Below, piece by piece: positions 46,359 through 56,126 of a stretch of DNA of 64,000 nt. Position 1 is the stretch's first letter, and each line of letters starts with the position of its first letter. The DNA lies in contig CAMPHF010000002.1 of NCBI GenBank assembly GCA_946885915.1, positions 186,001-250,000 on the forward strand. Direction: 5' to 3'. The notes under the pieces were generated by a model. The model had not been told where the DNA came from and searched no databases. It saw only the letters and a list, made by a program, of their open reading frames with translations. A program made the translations under genes and the position numbers. Source of the DNA: an uncultured Idiomarina sp. Lineage in GTDB: Bacteria; Pseudomonadota; Gammaproteobacteria; Enterobacterales; Alteromonadaceae.

Positions 46359-46961
46359 CTAATCAGGCCGCATTTGCCGACGTGGAAGTAATACGTCGTT
46401 GATATAAAATCCGAATTGGCTGCTCGTACCGAGCAACTTGACCTTTCCTTCCTTCGGGATACTATTTATTTCTCGAGCGCTTAAACACAAGGAAACTCCT
46501 TCCAACTCCTCGGTGCCCGTCACTCGAATTCTGTTGCTACAAGCTTTTATTTTGCTAGCTTTTTCGTATTGAACCACCAAGGAGTTAGGCTGTTTCGAGG
46601 AAATCGAATGTAATGCCAATGGAAGCAGCTCATCAAAAAAGAAAAGTAAAAACATAGCGTAGTAAAGTGGTGTCAGATAAATAACCAAATAAAGACGAAT
46701 ACCCTTCGCTGACTTGCCTAAATTTATATAGCCTTTAGCCATAAAGAAGTAGCTAACTAGTACGAAAAAAAGTGTGCAAATCCAGATATAACTTAAGGTA
46801 TTGTCCGTCCAGCTTTTGGCAGACATGAAATCCGTGAACAAACCAATTCCTGGCAGTACTGCTAATGAAATAGTTAGCAAAATCCACGAAATTATAACGA
46901 TTCGATTCAGTCGAGATATGTTTCGTGGATGGCTTTCAGGGAAGGACTTATCTTGCGACAT
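46359..46961 (-). CDS. Hypothetical membrane protein
   Basis: This AT-rich gene encodes 200 residues. Three or four predicted helices (about 20-40, 55-75, 88-110) are followed by a soluble domain of about 85 residues with two cysteines (KIKACSNRIRV and VSLCLSAREI). I recognise no family. It begins one base after the flavoprotein stop, so it would share that transcript, yet its composition is unlike that gene. It was probably acquired with the adjoining pair or has degenerated in place. Confidence 0.6.
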   Translation of the reverse strand: MSQDKSFPESHPRNISRLNRIVIISWILLTISLAVLPGIGLFTDFMSAKSWTDNTLSYIWICTLFFVLVSYFFMAKGYINLGKSAKGIRLYLVIYLTPLYYAMFLLFFFDELLPLALHSISSKQPNSLVVQYEKASKIKACSNRIRVTGTEELEGVSLCLSAREINSIPKEGKVKLLGTSSQFGFYINDVLLPRRQMRPD

Positions 46962-46962
46962 C

Positions 46963-48153
46963 CTAAGCCGCCATGCCGCAGGCGTAACCGCTACTCCAGG
47001 CCCATTGGAAGTTGTAGCCGCCTAACCAGCCGGTCACATCCAATACTTCGCCAACAAAATACAAGCCGGGCTGTAGTTGGCTCGCCATAGTTTTAGAGCT
47101 CACTTGGGTGGTGTCCACCCCGCCTAGTGTAACTTCCGCGGTGCGATAGCCTTCGGTGCCGTTGGGCTTAATCGGAAATTCACTTAAGTTATCCGCCACG
47201 TCTTGCAATAACTTGTTCGAGCAGTCGGCCAAGTTATGCGCCGGCCACTGAAATTGCTCAGCCAAAGTTTGTGCCAAGCGCTTCGGAAACCACTGCTGCA
47301 ACACGCTGTGTAAGCTTAATTTTGGGCGCTCGCGGCGCAGTTTATCTAGCTCATCAAATATCTGTAGTTGCGGCAGTAAATTAGCATGTAGGGTTTCGCC
47401 AGGATGCCAATAAGACGAAATTTGCAACATCGCAGGACCGCTCATACCGCGATGGGTAAACAGCATGGCTTCTTTAAAGCTAGCGCGCTCGTTACTGGCA
47501 ATAACATCGACCGCCAATCCGGAAAGCTCGGCATAACGAGCCTTGTCAGTGTCTTGTAAAGTAAAAGGCACCAACCCGGCCCGCACTGGCACGATGCGAT
47601 GGCCAAACTGTTCGGCAAGTTGGTAGCCCAATGGGGTTGCGCCTAACTTTGGCATCGATAAACCACCACATGCCACCACCAGCGATTCGGCTTCTATCAA
47701 ACCCTGACTGGTCTGAATCTGATAGTGATTGCTTACATACTCAACCGCCAACATCTCGGTCCGCAACTGTACTTTGGCGCCTGCTTGCTCACATTCAGTC
47801 ATCAGCAGCCGCACGATGTCTTTGGCAGAATGGTCACAAAATAACTGACCCAAGGTTTTTTCGTGATAGGCAATGCCGTGCTTTTCCACCAAGGTCACGA
47901 AATCCCACTGGGTGTAACGGCTTAGCGCAGATTTACAAAAATGTGGGTTTTGCGAGAGAAAGTTTTCCGGGCTGGCGTACATATTGGTGAAATTGCAGCG
48001 CCCACCCCCGGAAATGAGGATTTTCTTACCCGCTTGCTTGGCGTGATCAACCACTACCACTCGGCGGCCTCTGGCGCCAGCAATAGCCGCGGCATGCAAG
48101 CCCGCGGCACCGGCACCGATCACCACTACATCAACTTGTTGGGTACGGCTCAT
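46963..48153 (-). CDS. HI0933/YhiN-family FAD-dependent protein
   Basis: From the ATG at 48153 (MSRTQQVDVV) the protein has 396 residues. The dinucleotide motif VVIGAGAAGLHAA, the GKKILISGGGRCNFTN block and the C-terminal EVLDVTGWLGGYNFQWAWSSG are diagnostic of the HI0933/YhiN flavoprotein family. Its substrate is unknown; some relatives are linked to tRNA or rRNA modification. It lies 21 bases after the peroxiredoxin gene, suggesting co-transcription. Confidence 0.93.
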   Translation of the reverse strand: MSRTQQVDVVVIGAGAAGLHAAAIAGARGRRVVVVDHAKQAGKKILISGGGRCNFTNMYASPENFLSQNPHFCKSALSRYTQWDFVTLVEKHGIAYHEKTLGQLFCDHSAKDIVRLLMTECEQAGAKVQLRTEMLAVEYVSNHYQIQTSQGLIEAESLVVACGGLSMPKLGATPLGYQLAEQFGHRIVPVRAGLVPFTLQDTDKARYAELSGLAVDVIASNERASFKEAMLFTHRGMSGPAMLQISSYWHPGETLHANLLPQLQIFDELDKLRRERPKLSLHSVLQQWFPKRLAQTLAEQFQWPAHNLADCSNKLLQDVADNLSEFPIKPNGTEGYRTAEVTLGGVDTTQVSSKTMASQLQPGLYFVGEVLDVTGWLGGYNFQWAWSSGYACGMAA

Positions 48154-48174
48154 GTCAACGCTCAAAAATTGCGA

Positions 48175-48654
48175 TTACAGTGCACCAAGCACATGCTCAG
48201 CACTACTCACGCCAAAGGTTTTCTCATCTTCAACGAACAAGTGCTTTACCACACCATCGGTAATTACCATGGCATAACGCTCGGCACGGTCACCACCAAA
48301 ATTACCGGTGCGCTTAATTAAGCCCAACGCCTGATGATAGCTACCATCGCCATCGGCTAGCATGCGTACCTTGTCGCCCACTTGTTGCGACTTACCCCAG
48401 GCCGACATCACGAATGCATCGTTTACCGCGACACAATTAATACTATGCACACCTTTTTTGAACAACGCATCAGCATGCTCTACAAAACCTGGTAAATGTT
48501 TTTCTGAGCAGGTTGGGGTAAACGCGCCTGGTACACCAAATAAAATATGGGTGCCCTGACCAAAAAGCTCGGCAGGATTGTGTTGTTGCATACCTAACTC
48601 GCCTTTAGCGGTTAAGGTGCCAGCTGGCAAAGTAGCAGAAACTTGAATAGTCAT
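48175..48654 (-). CDS. Prx5-type peroxiredoxin
   Basis: Starting at 48654 (MTIQVSATLP), the 159-residue protein has the peroxidatic Cys49 in PGAFTPTCSEKHLPGF, the motif of the Prx5 group. It has no fused glutaredoxin domain. It should reduce hydrogen peroxide and alkyl peroxides with glutathione/glutaredoxin or thioredoxin. No OxyR site was recognised upstream. Confidence 0.93.
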   Translation of the reverse strand: MTIQVSATLPAGTLTAKGELGMQQHNPAELFGQGTHILFGVPGAFTPTCSEKHLPGFVEHADALFKKGVHSINCVAVNDAFVMSAWGKSQQVGDKVRMLADGDGSYHQALGLIKRTGNFGGDRAERYAMVITDGVVKHLFVEDEKTFGVSSAEHVLGAL

Positions 48655-48714
48655 GAGTGATTCCTTGAGGTTAACGCGCACAACGCGCGACTTTAATTCG
48701 GGACAACAGCTAAA

Positions 48715-49395
48715 TTACGACTGTGCACTGATCAAATAAATATCAAACCGCTGTTTATTACTAATAATTTGCTGATCGGGAGCAATGCCGGCCAATTTAT
48801 CGGCATATTGAGGGCGCTTTACCACCACTCGGTTACGCGCAACCCGCAGAGCCGGTTCAAGTAAGCTGTCGCCATCGTCATCCTGCCCCACCAAGGCGTG
48901 GAACATTTGCATGTCCTTTTTCACCGCGGATTTGTGGTCGCGCTTGTGTTCGCCTTTGGGGTACATAGGATCAATATAGACGACATCAAAGCTACGCGGT
49001 TCCAAGCTTGCTAATAAATCATGCCCGCCCCACTGCAAGCGCTGCGCAAGTGGACTATGACTCGCTTGTAAGCGTTGCAGCGCATCTTGCAATAATTCTG
49101 CGACCACCCGGTGCCGCTCTTGTAAGGTCACACTGGCCCCCAAACTAGCAAGCACTAACGCATCGCGACCTAATCCGGCGGTGGCATCGAAAACCGTACA
49201 AGGAGTGTTTGGCTTCAGTCCAACCGCTTTGGCAATAGCTTCGTTTTTAATCGTCGCGCGCTCGGCGCGGGCGGCATGCTTACCATGCAGAAAATCAACC
49301 AATAAGGGGGTCATTTGCGGTTGCGCCAGCCACTTTAGCGCCAGCCCATGTTCGGTTGGCACTAACTCAAAGGCTTGCTCGCTCCCGCTATGCAT
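48715..49395 (-). CDS. rsmJ: 16S rRNA (guanine1516-N2)-methyltransferase RsmJ
   Basis: The protein has 226 residues. The SAM-binding motif is DATAGLGRDA (70-79) and the catalytic motif DPMYP (142-146), followed by KGEHKRDHK. The N-terminal WLAQPQMTPLLVDF is also conserved. It methylates G1516 of 16S rRNA. Its ATG overlaps the stop of the GNAT gene by one base (TAATG), and it belongs to the dam transcript. Confidence 0.94.
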   Translation of the reverse strand: MHSGSEQAFELVPTEHGLALKWLAQPQMTPLLVDFLHGKHAARAERATIKNEAIAKAVGLKPNTPCTVFDATAGLGRDALVLASLGASVTLQERHRVVAELLQDALQRLQASHSPLAQRLQWGGHDLLASLEPRSFDVVYIDPMYPKGEHKRDHKSAVKKDMQMFHALVGQDDDGDSLLEPALRVARNRVVVKRPQYADKLAGIAPDQQIISNKQRFDIYLISAQS

Positions 49396-49841
49396 TACGC
49401 CGCGCGCTCCATATCAATATGGGGAATGTCGTCTTCTAAATATTCATCGCCCACTTCCATAAAACCATAGCTGGCGTAGAAATCACGCAAGTAAGTTTGC
49501 GCGCTTAGGCGAATCGGTTGGTGCGGGGCACGTTCTTGAATAAAGGCAATGGCCCGTTGCATAAGCTGCTTACCCAAACCGCTGCCACGGTTACTGCCGG
49601 TGCTAAGCACTCTGCCAATACGGCTATATGGCTTTTCTGGCGTCGGTAAAAATACCCGTGCATAGGCAAGAAGTTTGCCGGTGTCGCTGCGCGCAAATAA
49701 ATGCTGTGCCAAGGTATCTTGGCCATCGGCATCTAGATACGGGCAAGTTTGTTCAACAATGAACACTTCCTGCCGAATTTTTAAAATTGCGTACAAAGTA
49801 CTGACGTCTAAATCATTAAAACTACGGTTTTCCCAAATCAT
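49395..49841 (-). CDS. elaA: ElaA-type GNAT acetyltransferase
   Basis: The protein has 148 residues. The N-terminal LYAILKIRQEVFIVEQTCPYLDADG, here abbreviated to its RQEVFIVEQ and DADG parts, is typical of ElaA. The acetyl-CoA loop is RGSGLGKQLM. LSAQTYLRDFYASYGF near the end is also family-specific. The acceptor is unknown. It overlaps dam by 4 bases and rsmJ by one. Confidence 0.9.
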   Translation of the reverse strand: MIWENRSFNDLDVSTLYAILKIRQEVFIVEQTCPYLDADGQDTLAQHLFARSDTGKLLAYARVFLPTPEKPYSRIGRVLSTGSNRGSGLGKQLMQRAIAFIQERAPHQPIRLSAQTYLRDFYASYGFMEVGDEYLEDDIPHIDMERAA

Positions 49842-50734
49842 GTGGCCACTTTTTTTAAGTTATTATGAATGTGGATAAGATTATTCTCGGGCGCCGTGAG
49901 CGCCTGCACACTATTGCTATCTAGACTAAAAAATGCAAGTAATTCAGCTACTTTATGACGATTGTCAGACTTTTGACTAATGGTTCTTGCCACCTGCAAG
50001 GTGGTGAGCTGAGCATTCTTGTACAGCACGCGGGTAAGTTCAGTGTCGTGATTACTAATCAACACAGGAATGCCGCGTTTGCGGGCCAACTTATCGGCAC
50101 GCAATGCCAATTCAAGTTGGTGATCAAGGTTAAAGCCACCGCTGGCATAGGCGGTGAAATTAGCCGTACTCGATAACGGTGCGTAGGGCGGGTCGCAGTA
50201 CATCACGTCGCCACTGCGCGCGCGCCGGAACATGTCTTCAAAGCTGCTACAGGTAAAAGTGGCGCGCTTGGCCTTTTCCGCAAAAAACTCGAGTTCTGCT
50301 TCCGGAAAGTAAGGCTTGGTATATTGCCCAAAGGGCACGTTAAAGCCACCCGACGCGTTATACCTGCACAAACCATTGTACCCATGCCGATTTAGGTACA
50401 AGAACAACAGCGAACGCTCATAACCATCATTGCTACGGTTAAAGCGCTCTCTTAACGCATAATAAGCGGTATCTGAGTTGTTTTTCGGTGAAAAATACGG
50501 CCGCGCATCGCGAATAAAGCTTACCGGGCGGCGCTTTAAGGTTTTGTATAAGGTAATTAAATCGGCGTTAATATCGTTTAACAGATACTTAGGATAATCG
50601 GTATTGAGGAACACCGAACCCGCGCCCACAAAGGGTTCGATTAGCTTTTGCCCAGGCGGCAACAAGCGAGAAATGGGCTCAATAAGTGAATACTTACCGC
50701 CTGCCCATTTCAAAAATGCGCGGTTCTTTTTCAT
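49838..50734 (-). CDS. dam: DNA adenine methyltransferase Dam
   Basis: From the ATG at 50734 (MKKNRAFLKWAGGK) the protein has 298 residues; the longer frame from 50830 has no family support and would overlap damX. The AdoMet-binding motif is FVGAGS (35-40) and the catalytic motif DPPY (181-184). It methylates adenine in GATC and directs mismatch repair and replication timing. The conserved aroK-aroB-damX-dam order surrounds it. Confidence 0.96.
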   Translation of the reverse strand: MKKNRAFLKWAGGKYSLIEPISRLLPPGQKLIEPFVGAGSVFLNTDYPKYLLNDINADLITLYKTLKRRPVSFIRDARPYFSPKNNSDTAYYALRERFNRSNDGYERSLLFLYLNRHGYNGLCRYNASGGFNVPFGQYTKPYFPEAELEFFAEKAKRATFTCSSFEDMFRRARSGDVMYCDPPYAPLSSTANFTAYASGGFNLDHQLELALRADKLARKRGIPVLISNHDTELTRVLYKNAQLTTLQVARTISQKSDNRHKVAELLAFFSLDSNSVQALTAPENNLIHIHNNLKKVAT

Positions 50735-50787
50735 TGCAGGCTCATCAATACTCGTGATGACCCTGATTGTAACCTGAATTGTTGCCG

Positions 50788-52284
50788 TTATTCGATGCTT
50801 GAATGCACACTCGCGAAAGTTTTTGGCCACGGCTGTAAAGCTTGTACGCTCGGCGGCAGTTGTGTGATGGCAGCACGCGCCGCATCAATGCTTGTATAGC
50901 TACCGTAAACGGTTATCCAGTAAGGGTTTTGGGCGTTGGTTTGATACACTTTCGCCGTGTTGATACCGGCTTGCTCGAGCTCGGCCATAAAGTTCGCTAA
51001 CCACTCGGTTGAGCCTAACCGGTTTAACTGCAGCGTGTAGTGAGTTGGTGGCTGGCTAAGCGCCCAAGCGTTGTCGTATGACATCGGCAGTTTGTCGTTT
51101 GACGCTGAAATTATGTCATTTGACACATTTTGCCCGCGTTCACGCATTAAGCCTAAGGGAATGGTTTCCGCGCTAAGCTCGGCCTCGGCTGCGGTAGTTA
51201 AATCGCCAAGCGCGGCGTTATAGCTAATCGCCAGCTCAGGTGGTAGGTCAGTTTCAATATCCGGATTGGTGGGCTCAACGGCTGCTTCGGTAGCACTCTC
51301 GGTGGCCACTGCCTGCTCGGCAGCCGGCGTTAACGGTGTTTGCCAAAATTCTGCTGGCAAACGATGCAAACTAGCTAATTCTTGATTAATCGGCTGCACA
51401 ATGGCGTTGTTATTCAGCAATACCGTCGCCAATAACGCGCCTAATACTGGCAGTAACACCAGTTGCCAAGTTGAAGGGCCTTTTGCGCCGGTTTGCTGGC
51501 GCCGTTGCGTGTGCGCCGAAAGCGCCACGGCAATACCATCATCAGAATCCTCTTGGGGCAGATCAAAAGGGTCTACACCATCGCCTAAATCCATGGCGCC
51601 GGGGCGTAAATGCTGCTGCAAATAACGCTGAATTTCACCCGGATAACCCGCCAGCGACATCAGCTCACGCTTGTGGCGTTGCTGGGTCCAACTCGGTTGT
51701 AGAGCACTTGGTAACATGGCTCGCACAAACTCAAACTGCTCCGCAAAGGCGAATGGTTCCACGCCAATCAGCAACGGCGATTGCGCGCCTTGATGGGCAT
51801 CGCGGTAGACTTTTGCCCAACTTGATAAGCTCACTAGCACCACGCTCAAACGGGCATTTTTCGCATTCGCCTGAATATGCTGCAGCGCATGCTGAAGCTC
51901 GGCAATAAAGGTTTTGCTTAAGCGCTCGGCGTTGTCAATCACCACCACCGCATGCTGAACGCTGCGTTTACTCAGCATTTGCTGACCAAGCGGCTGGTCG
52001 TTCACGGTTACGGTTCCAAATAATTGGGTTAGCACTTGCGAGCGTAACTGCGCGTCTGATTGCTTGCCAGTAGCCGGTAGAAATGCCACTTCAGCATAAT
52101 CTGAGGCTTGCTCAACGTAGAGTTCGGCCAACGTAGATTTGCCGGCGCCTTGGGGCCCATGCACGATCACCAACTGCTCACTGAAGCTGCTGACATAATG
52201 CAGGCGTTCAAGAACACGTTGCTGACTGAGCGTCGCCTGAACGGGCGCCGCCAATAAAATGGGGTGTGCTGCGGTTGCTTGCAT
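50788..52284 (-). CDS. damX: DamX-like AAA ATPase with C-terminal SPOR domain
   Basis: The protein has 498 residues. A P-loop GPQGAGKST (43-51) and Walker B VVVIDNAERL form an N-terminal AAA-type domain facing the cytoplasm. One transmembrane helix follows near residue 280 (LVLLPVLGALLATVLL), then a long acidic, low-complexity periplasmic linker and a SPOR domain (about 415-490, YTLQLNRLGSTEWLANFMAEL) that binds denuded septal glycan. DamX acts in cell division. It lies 21 bases after aroB. Confidence 0.93.
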   Translation of the reverse strand: MQATAAHPILLAAPVQATLSQQRVLERLHYVSSFSEQLVIVHGPQGAGKSTLAELYVEQASDYAEVAFLPATGKQSDAQLRSQVLTQLFGTVTVNDQPLGQQMLSKRSVQHAVVVIDNAERLSKTFIAELQHALQHIQANAKNARLSVVLVSLSSWAKVYRDAHQGAQSPLLIGVEPFAFAEQFEFVRAMLPSALQPSWTQQRHKRELMSLAGYPGEIQRYLQQHLRPGAMDLGDGVDPFDLPQEDSDDGIAVALSAHTQRRQQTGAKGPSTWQLVLLPVLGALLATVLLNNNAIVQPINQELASLHRLPAEFWQTPLTPAAEQAVATESATEAAVEPTNPDIETDLPPELAISYNAALGDLTTAAEAELSAETIPLGLMRERGQNVSNDIISASNDKLPMSYDNAWALSQPPTHYTLQLNRLGSTEWLANFMAELEQAGINTAKVYQTNAQNPYWITVYGSYTSIDAARAAITQLPPSVQALQPWPKTFASVHSSIE

Positions 52285-52305
52285 AAACCTATTCCGACGT
52301 TAAAT

Positions 52306-53379
52306 TTAACTTAAGTCGGCAATAGCGGCTTGTACCTGAGTTGCATCAACATCGCTGGTCAAAATTGCCCGCCCAATAGCGGTAGGCAAAACAAAACGTA
52401 ATTGACCGGCTTTTACTTTTTTATCGCGCTGCATGTATTGCAGCCATGTCTCCCAAGGGAGGCGCGGTGGTTCCACCCGCAGCAATAACTGTTGTTGAAG
52501 CGCCACAATGCGTCGATATTCTGACGCGGTGAGAAGCTGCATTGCCATCGCCAGTTTAGATGCAATAACAATGCCAGCTGCAACAGCTTCGCCGTGTGTC
52601 CATTCACCATAGGCGGTGGCGGCTTCAATTGCATGACCAAAGGTATGGCCTAAATTCAACAAGGCACGCTGTCCTTGCTCGCGCTCATCAGCGGCCACAA
52701 TTTCCGCCTTGATCTCGCAACTACGCGCAATCGCATAGCGAATAGCCGCGCTGTCTTGTTGCGCGAGCGCTTCGGCATTGGCCTCTAGCCAGCCGAAAAA
52801 TTCAGCGTCATAAATAACGCCATATTTCACCACTTCGGCTAACCCGCTGCGATAATCGCGCACGCTTAAAGTAGACAAGCAGTCGGTATCAATCAATACC
52901 GCTTGGGGCTGATAAAATGCACCGATGAGGTTTTTACCGAGCGGATGGTTTACGGCTGTTTTGCCCCCAACTGAGGAGTCAACCGCGGCCAGTAAGGTAG
53001 TCGGTAGTTGATAAAAGTCCACACCACGCTGAAAGCAAGCTGCCACGAACCCTGCTAAATCACCGACCACGCCGCCACCTAAAGCCAGCACGGCACAATC
53101 GCGATTAAACCCGGCTTTAATCAAAGCCTCTTGGGCACACGCAAAGTTATCGAGGGATTTATGCTGCTCGCCATCTTCAATTTGCATCACTTCAACGCGA
53201 TGCTGGCTGAGCTGCGCCAAAATGGGCGCTAAATATAACGGGGCTACCGTGGTATTGGTCAGGATAAAAATTTGCTGAGGTAGGGTCGGCAGTAGCGCGG
53301 CTAATTGTTGTTGAACACCAGCACCGATATGGATCGGGTAAGCTCGTTCAGCCAGCGCTACGCGGACAGTTTGCAGCAT
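52306..53379 (-). CDS. aroB: 3-dehydroquinate synthase
   Basis: The protein has 357 residues. The NAD-binding GGGVVGDLAGF (101-111), SSVGGKTAVNHPLGKN (135-150) and the zinc ligands in GLAEVVKYG and LLNLGHTFGHAIE are all present. It converts DAHP to 3-dehydroquinate in the shikimate pathway. Three bases separate it from aroK, so the two are one unit. Confidence 0.97.
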   Translation of the reverse strand: MLQTVRVALAERAYPIHIGAGVQQQLAALLPTLPQQIFILTNTTVAPLYLAPILAQLSQHRVEVMQIEDGEQHKSLDNFACAQEALIKAGFNRDCAVLALGGGVVGDLAGFVAACFQRGVDFYQLPTTLLAAVDSSVGGKTAVNHPLGKNLIGAFYQPQAVLIDTDCLSTLSVRDYRSGLAEVVKYGVIYDAEFFGWLEANAEALAQQDSAAIRYAIARSCEIKAEIVAADEREQGQRALLNLGHTFGHAIEAATAYGEWTHGEAVAAGIVIASKLAMAMQLLTASEYRRIVALQQQLLLRVEPPRLPWETWLQYMQRDKKVKAGQLRFVLPTAIGRAILTSDVDATQVQAAIADLS

Positions 53380-53382
53380 GGT

Positions 53383-53901
53383 TTAGATGCCGACTTTTTG
53401 AATAATCTCATCGATAACTACCTTGGCGCTTTGCTCATCAGTGCGCACGGTAATATCGGCGATTTCTTCGTACAAAGGGTTACGTTCAGCGGCTAAGGCT
53501 TCAAGTACAGCGCGCGGATCTTCGGCTTCCGAAATAAGTGGTCGGCGCTTATCACGCTGGGTGCGCGCTAGCTGTTTCTCGATAGTGGTTTGCAAGTACA
53601 CCACAATGCCGCGTGCCGATAACCGGTTGCGACTTTCTTTGCTGAGAATAGAACCGCCACCCGTAGCTAATACAATACCGGTATTCTCGGTAAGCTCTTC
53701 GATGACTTTTTCTTCCCGCTCCCGGAAGCCTTCCTCACCTTCTAACTCAAATACCCAACTGATATCAGCACCAGTACGGCGCTCGATTTCATGATCTGAA
53801 TCAAAAAATTCTAAGTGGAGTTCTTTGGCGATTTGACGGCCAATGGTGCTTTTGCCCGCGCCCATCGGGCCAACTAGGAAAATGTTACGTTTTTCAGCCA
53901 T
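53383..53901 (-). CDS. aroK: Shikimate kinase I
   Basis: The protein has 172 residues. Walker A is GPMGAGKST (11-19); the shikimate-binding [13 protein letters not shown] and the GGGS motif (TGGGSIL) follow, with the lid arginine in RDKRRPL. It phosphorylates shikimate. The 134-base gap to pilQ may contain its own promoter, although the pil operon points into it. Confidence 0.97.
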   Translation of the reverse strand: MAEKRNIFLVGPMGAGKSTIGRQIAKELHLEFFDSDHEIERRTGADISWVFELEGEEGFREREEKVIEELTENTGIVLATGGGSILSKESRNRLSARGIVVYLQTTIEKQLARTQRDKRRPLISEAEDPRAVLEALAAERNPLYEEIADITVRTDEQSAKVVIDEIIQKVGI

Positions 53902-54035
53902 ATATTTGCTTACATCACTATTTTAGTTAGCTTTGACTCACGAATCCGGAGAGTCGAATGACCTTCCTCAACCCATCGAAAAAAGAGGACGGATTATCGC
54001 AAGATGGCCGCGTGATCGCAAGCGTTAGCCGCACA

Positions 54036-56126
54036 TTAGCGCGGCGTCGCACCTCCTACCGTCACCACCCGCGGGGTCACGAAAATCAATAATTCACGTT
54101 TTTCGTTAATCTGACTTTCGGTTCTAAACAGCACGCCAACGTAAGGAATGTCACCCAGTAAGGGCACTTTAGAAATGTCGTTCAAAATTTGTTGCTGATA
54201 AATACCACCTAGAACAATGGTTTCACCATTTTCCACCAATACCTGAGTGGTAATTTCCTGAGTATCAATGGATACCGCTGGACCGGTAGAAGTGCTGACT
54301 GTTTCGCCGCGGGTATTCTGGGTAATAGTTAAATCAAGAATAATGCGGTTGTCTGGGGTAATTTGTGGCGTCACCCGCAAACCAAGCACGGCTTTTTTAA
54401 ATTCTACCGCGGTGGCGCCAGAAGATGCACTTTGCACATAGGGTATCTCGGTACCTTGCTCAATAGATGCTTCTTTCTGATTAGCCGTGGTAATACGCGG
54501 GCTGGCAATAATTTCACCGCGGTTTTCTTGCTCTAACGCCGAGAGTTCTAAATCTAATAAGCGCCCATCGGCCAGTCGGGCGACCTGAAAACCTAAAGTC
54601 GCAGCTGGGTTATTCACTGGCAAATTAACGTTTAAGCGATCGCTTAAAGATGGCACTTCACCATCAAGCAGTGCGCCGGTGCCCTCTAACGACCCGCTTA
54701 ACGCATTATCGCTGCGACTTTGGCTGAAGCCCCAACGAATGCCTAACTCATCGCTGATATTGTCGCGTACGGTCACCATGCGCGCTTCAATCATCACTTG
54801 CTTCACCGGCACATCAAGCACCGCCACCATGTCCTTAATCGACTGAATTTGACTTTCGGTGTCGCGGATAAGTAGCGTATTAGTGCGCTCATCGACGGTT
54901 ACCGCGCCGCGCTCCGACAACAAATTGGTGTCTTCGTTACGCAGCAACATGGCGATATCCGCAGCTTTGGCATAATTAATTTGAATGTAGCTGGCGGTCA
55001 TCGGCGTGAGATCCGCAATTTTCGCATTAGCTTCTAAGTTTTTGGCTTCACGCTCTGCCAATTCGTCGGCAGGGCCGACAATTAAAATGTTGCCCTCAAT
55101 GCGCTTATCTAAGCCTTTCACTTGCAAAATGGTATTCAGTGCCTGGGTCCAAGGCACATTGTCTAGGCGCAAGGTAATGGTGCCCGATACCGCATCCGAC
55201 GCCACCAAGTTCAACTCATTTTCATCCGCCAAAATCTGTAGCAATTGGCGCACCGGAATATTCTGAAAATTTAACGAAATCGGCTGGCTATCGCCTTCTG
55301 CCGTTAACGCTGCCACCCCTTCTTCAGCTTGTGGGCGCAGCATCAGCGCTAATTCATCGCCATTTTGCTCAAGAAAATGGGTAAAGCCTGCTTTGCCCAC
55401 AATTTCGATACGGGTATTGCTACCGTCGCGGAAGGTTTCAACATGGCGAATAGGGGTGTCGAATTCGCTCACATCTAGTAAATACAATAATTCCGAAGGT
55501 AAGCGAGTGTTGTACAAAGTCCAAGTGAGTTTGCGCTCGCCATTTGGCAAAATCTCATGACGTAATTCAGGTTGTACTTCACCACTCATTTCGTGACTGC
55601 TGGTGAGGGTGATGAGCGCGGCGCCAGCTTCAGCTCGACTGAAATCAAGATCCTGCAATTCGTGCCGAACTTGTTGGGCTTGCTCAACCTCCGCCGACGC
55701 ACCAGCACTTGGCGTTTCAGTAGCTGCCACCAAGGTAATAGATAAGTCGTTACCGCTACGCGACACTAAATGTTGCAGCGGCTGACGGGTGCGAATCGAT
55801 ACCAGCAAATCGTCTCTTTGCTGCTCTAATTGCACACTCTCAATCAACGGGTGAGCCGGGGTGTCAAACGTGCCCAGCGGTAGCTCGGTATTGGTATAAC
55901 GCAACAAAAATTCATTGCGTAACGGGTTCTGTGCCGCTCGCACCACTGGTGCAGCAACGACTTTTGCAAAGTTTAGCTGCAACGCGTAGCGATCCGGCGT
56001 AAGCGGTGCTTGATTAATGCCCGTTAAGGTATTTAACACATCGGTTTGCTGCCACGCAGCCACCGGTGCGGCGACGACGAGGACACTAACGACCAGCGCT
56101 TGCCACAAGTTATGCATGCGTTTCAT
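54036..56126 (-). CDS. pilQ: Type IV pilus secretin PilQ
   Basis: The start at 56126 has GGAGGA upstream and overlaps the pilP stop by 4 bases (ATGA). The 696-residue protein has a signal peptide (MKRMHNLWQALVVSVLVVAA...VAAW). AMIN-type beta domains bind peptidoglycan; a secretin N-domain (ISLNFQNIPVRQLLQILADENELN), further N-domains and the C-terminal secretin barrel (QKEASIEQGTEIPYVQSAS, VLVENGETIVLGGIY) follow. It forms the outer-membrane pore for the pilus. Confidence 0.96.
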   Translation of the reverse strand: MKRMHNLWQALVVSVLVVAAPVAAWQQTDVLNTLTGINQAPLTPDRYALQLNFAKVVAAPVVRAAQNPLRNEFLLRYTNTELPLGTFDTPAHPLIESVQLEQQRDDLLVSIRTRQPLQHLVSRSGNDLSITLVAATETPSAGASAEVEQAQQVRHELQDLDFSRAEAGAALITLTSSHEMSGEVQPELRHEILPNGERKLTWTLYNTRLPSELLYLLDVSEFDTPIRHVETFRDGSNTRIEIVGKAGFTHFLEQNGDELALMLRPQAEEGVAALTAEGDSQPISLNFQNIPVRQLLQILADENELNLVASDAVSGTITLRLDNVPWTQALNTILQVKGLDKRIEGNILIVGPADELAEREAKNLEANAKIADLTPMTASYIQINYAKAADIAMLLRNEDTNLLSERGAVTVDERTNTLLIRDTESQIQSIKDMVAVLDVPVKQVMIEARMVTVRDNISDELGIRWGFSQSRSDNALSGSLEGTGALLDGEVPSLSDRLNVNLPVNNPAATLGFQVARLADGRLLDLELSALEQENRGEIIASPRITTANQKEASIEQGTEIPYVQSASSGATAVEFKKAVLGLRVTPQITPDNRIILDLTITQNTRGETVSTSTGPAVSIDTQEITTQVLVENGETIVLGGIYQQQILNDISKVPLLGDIPYVGVLFRTESQINEKRELLIFVTPRVVTVGGATPR

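Noticed and set aside
53958..54092. Plus-strand reading frame of about 44 codons with a GGAGAG-like site upstream, in the aroK-pilQ gap
   Set aside because: More than a third lies antisense inside pilQ, the composition is unremarkable and no family is recognised; it is probably chance.
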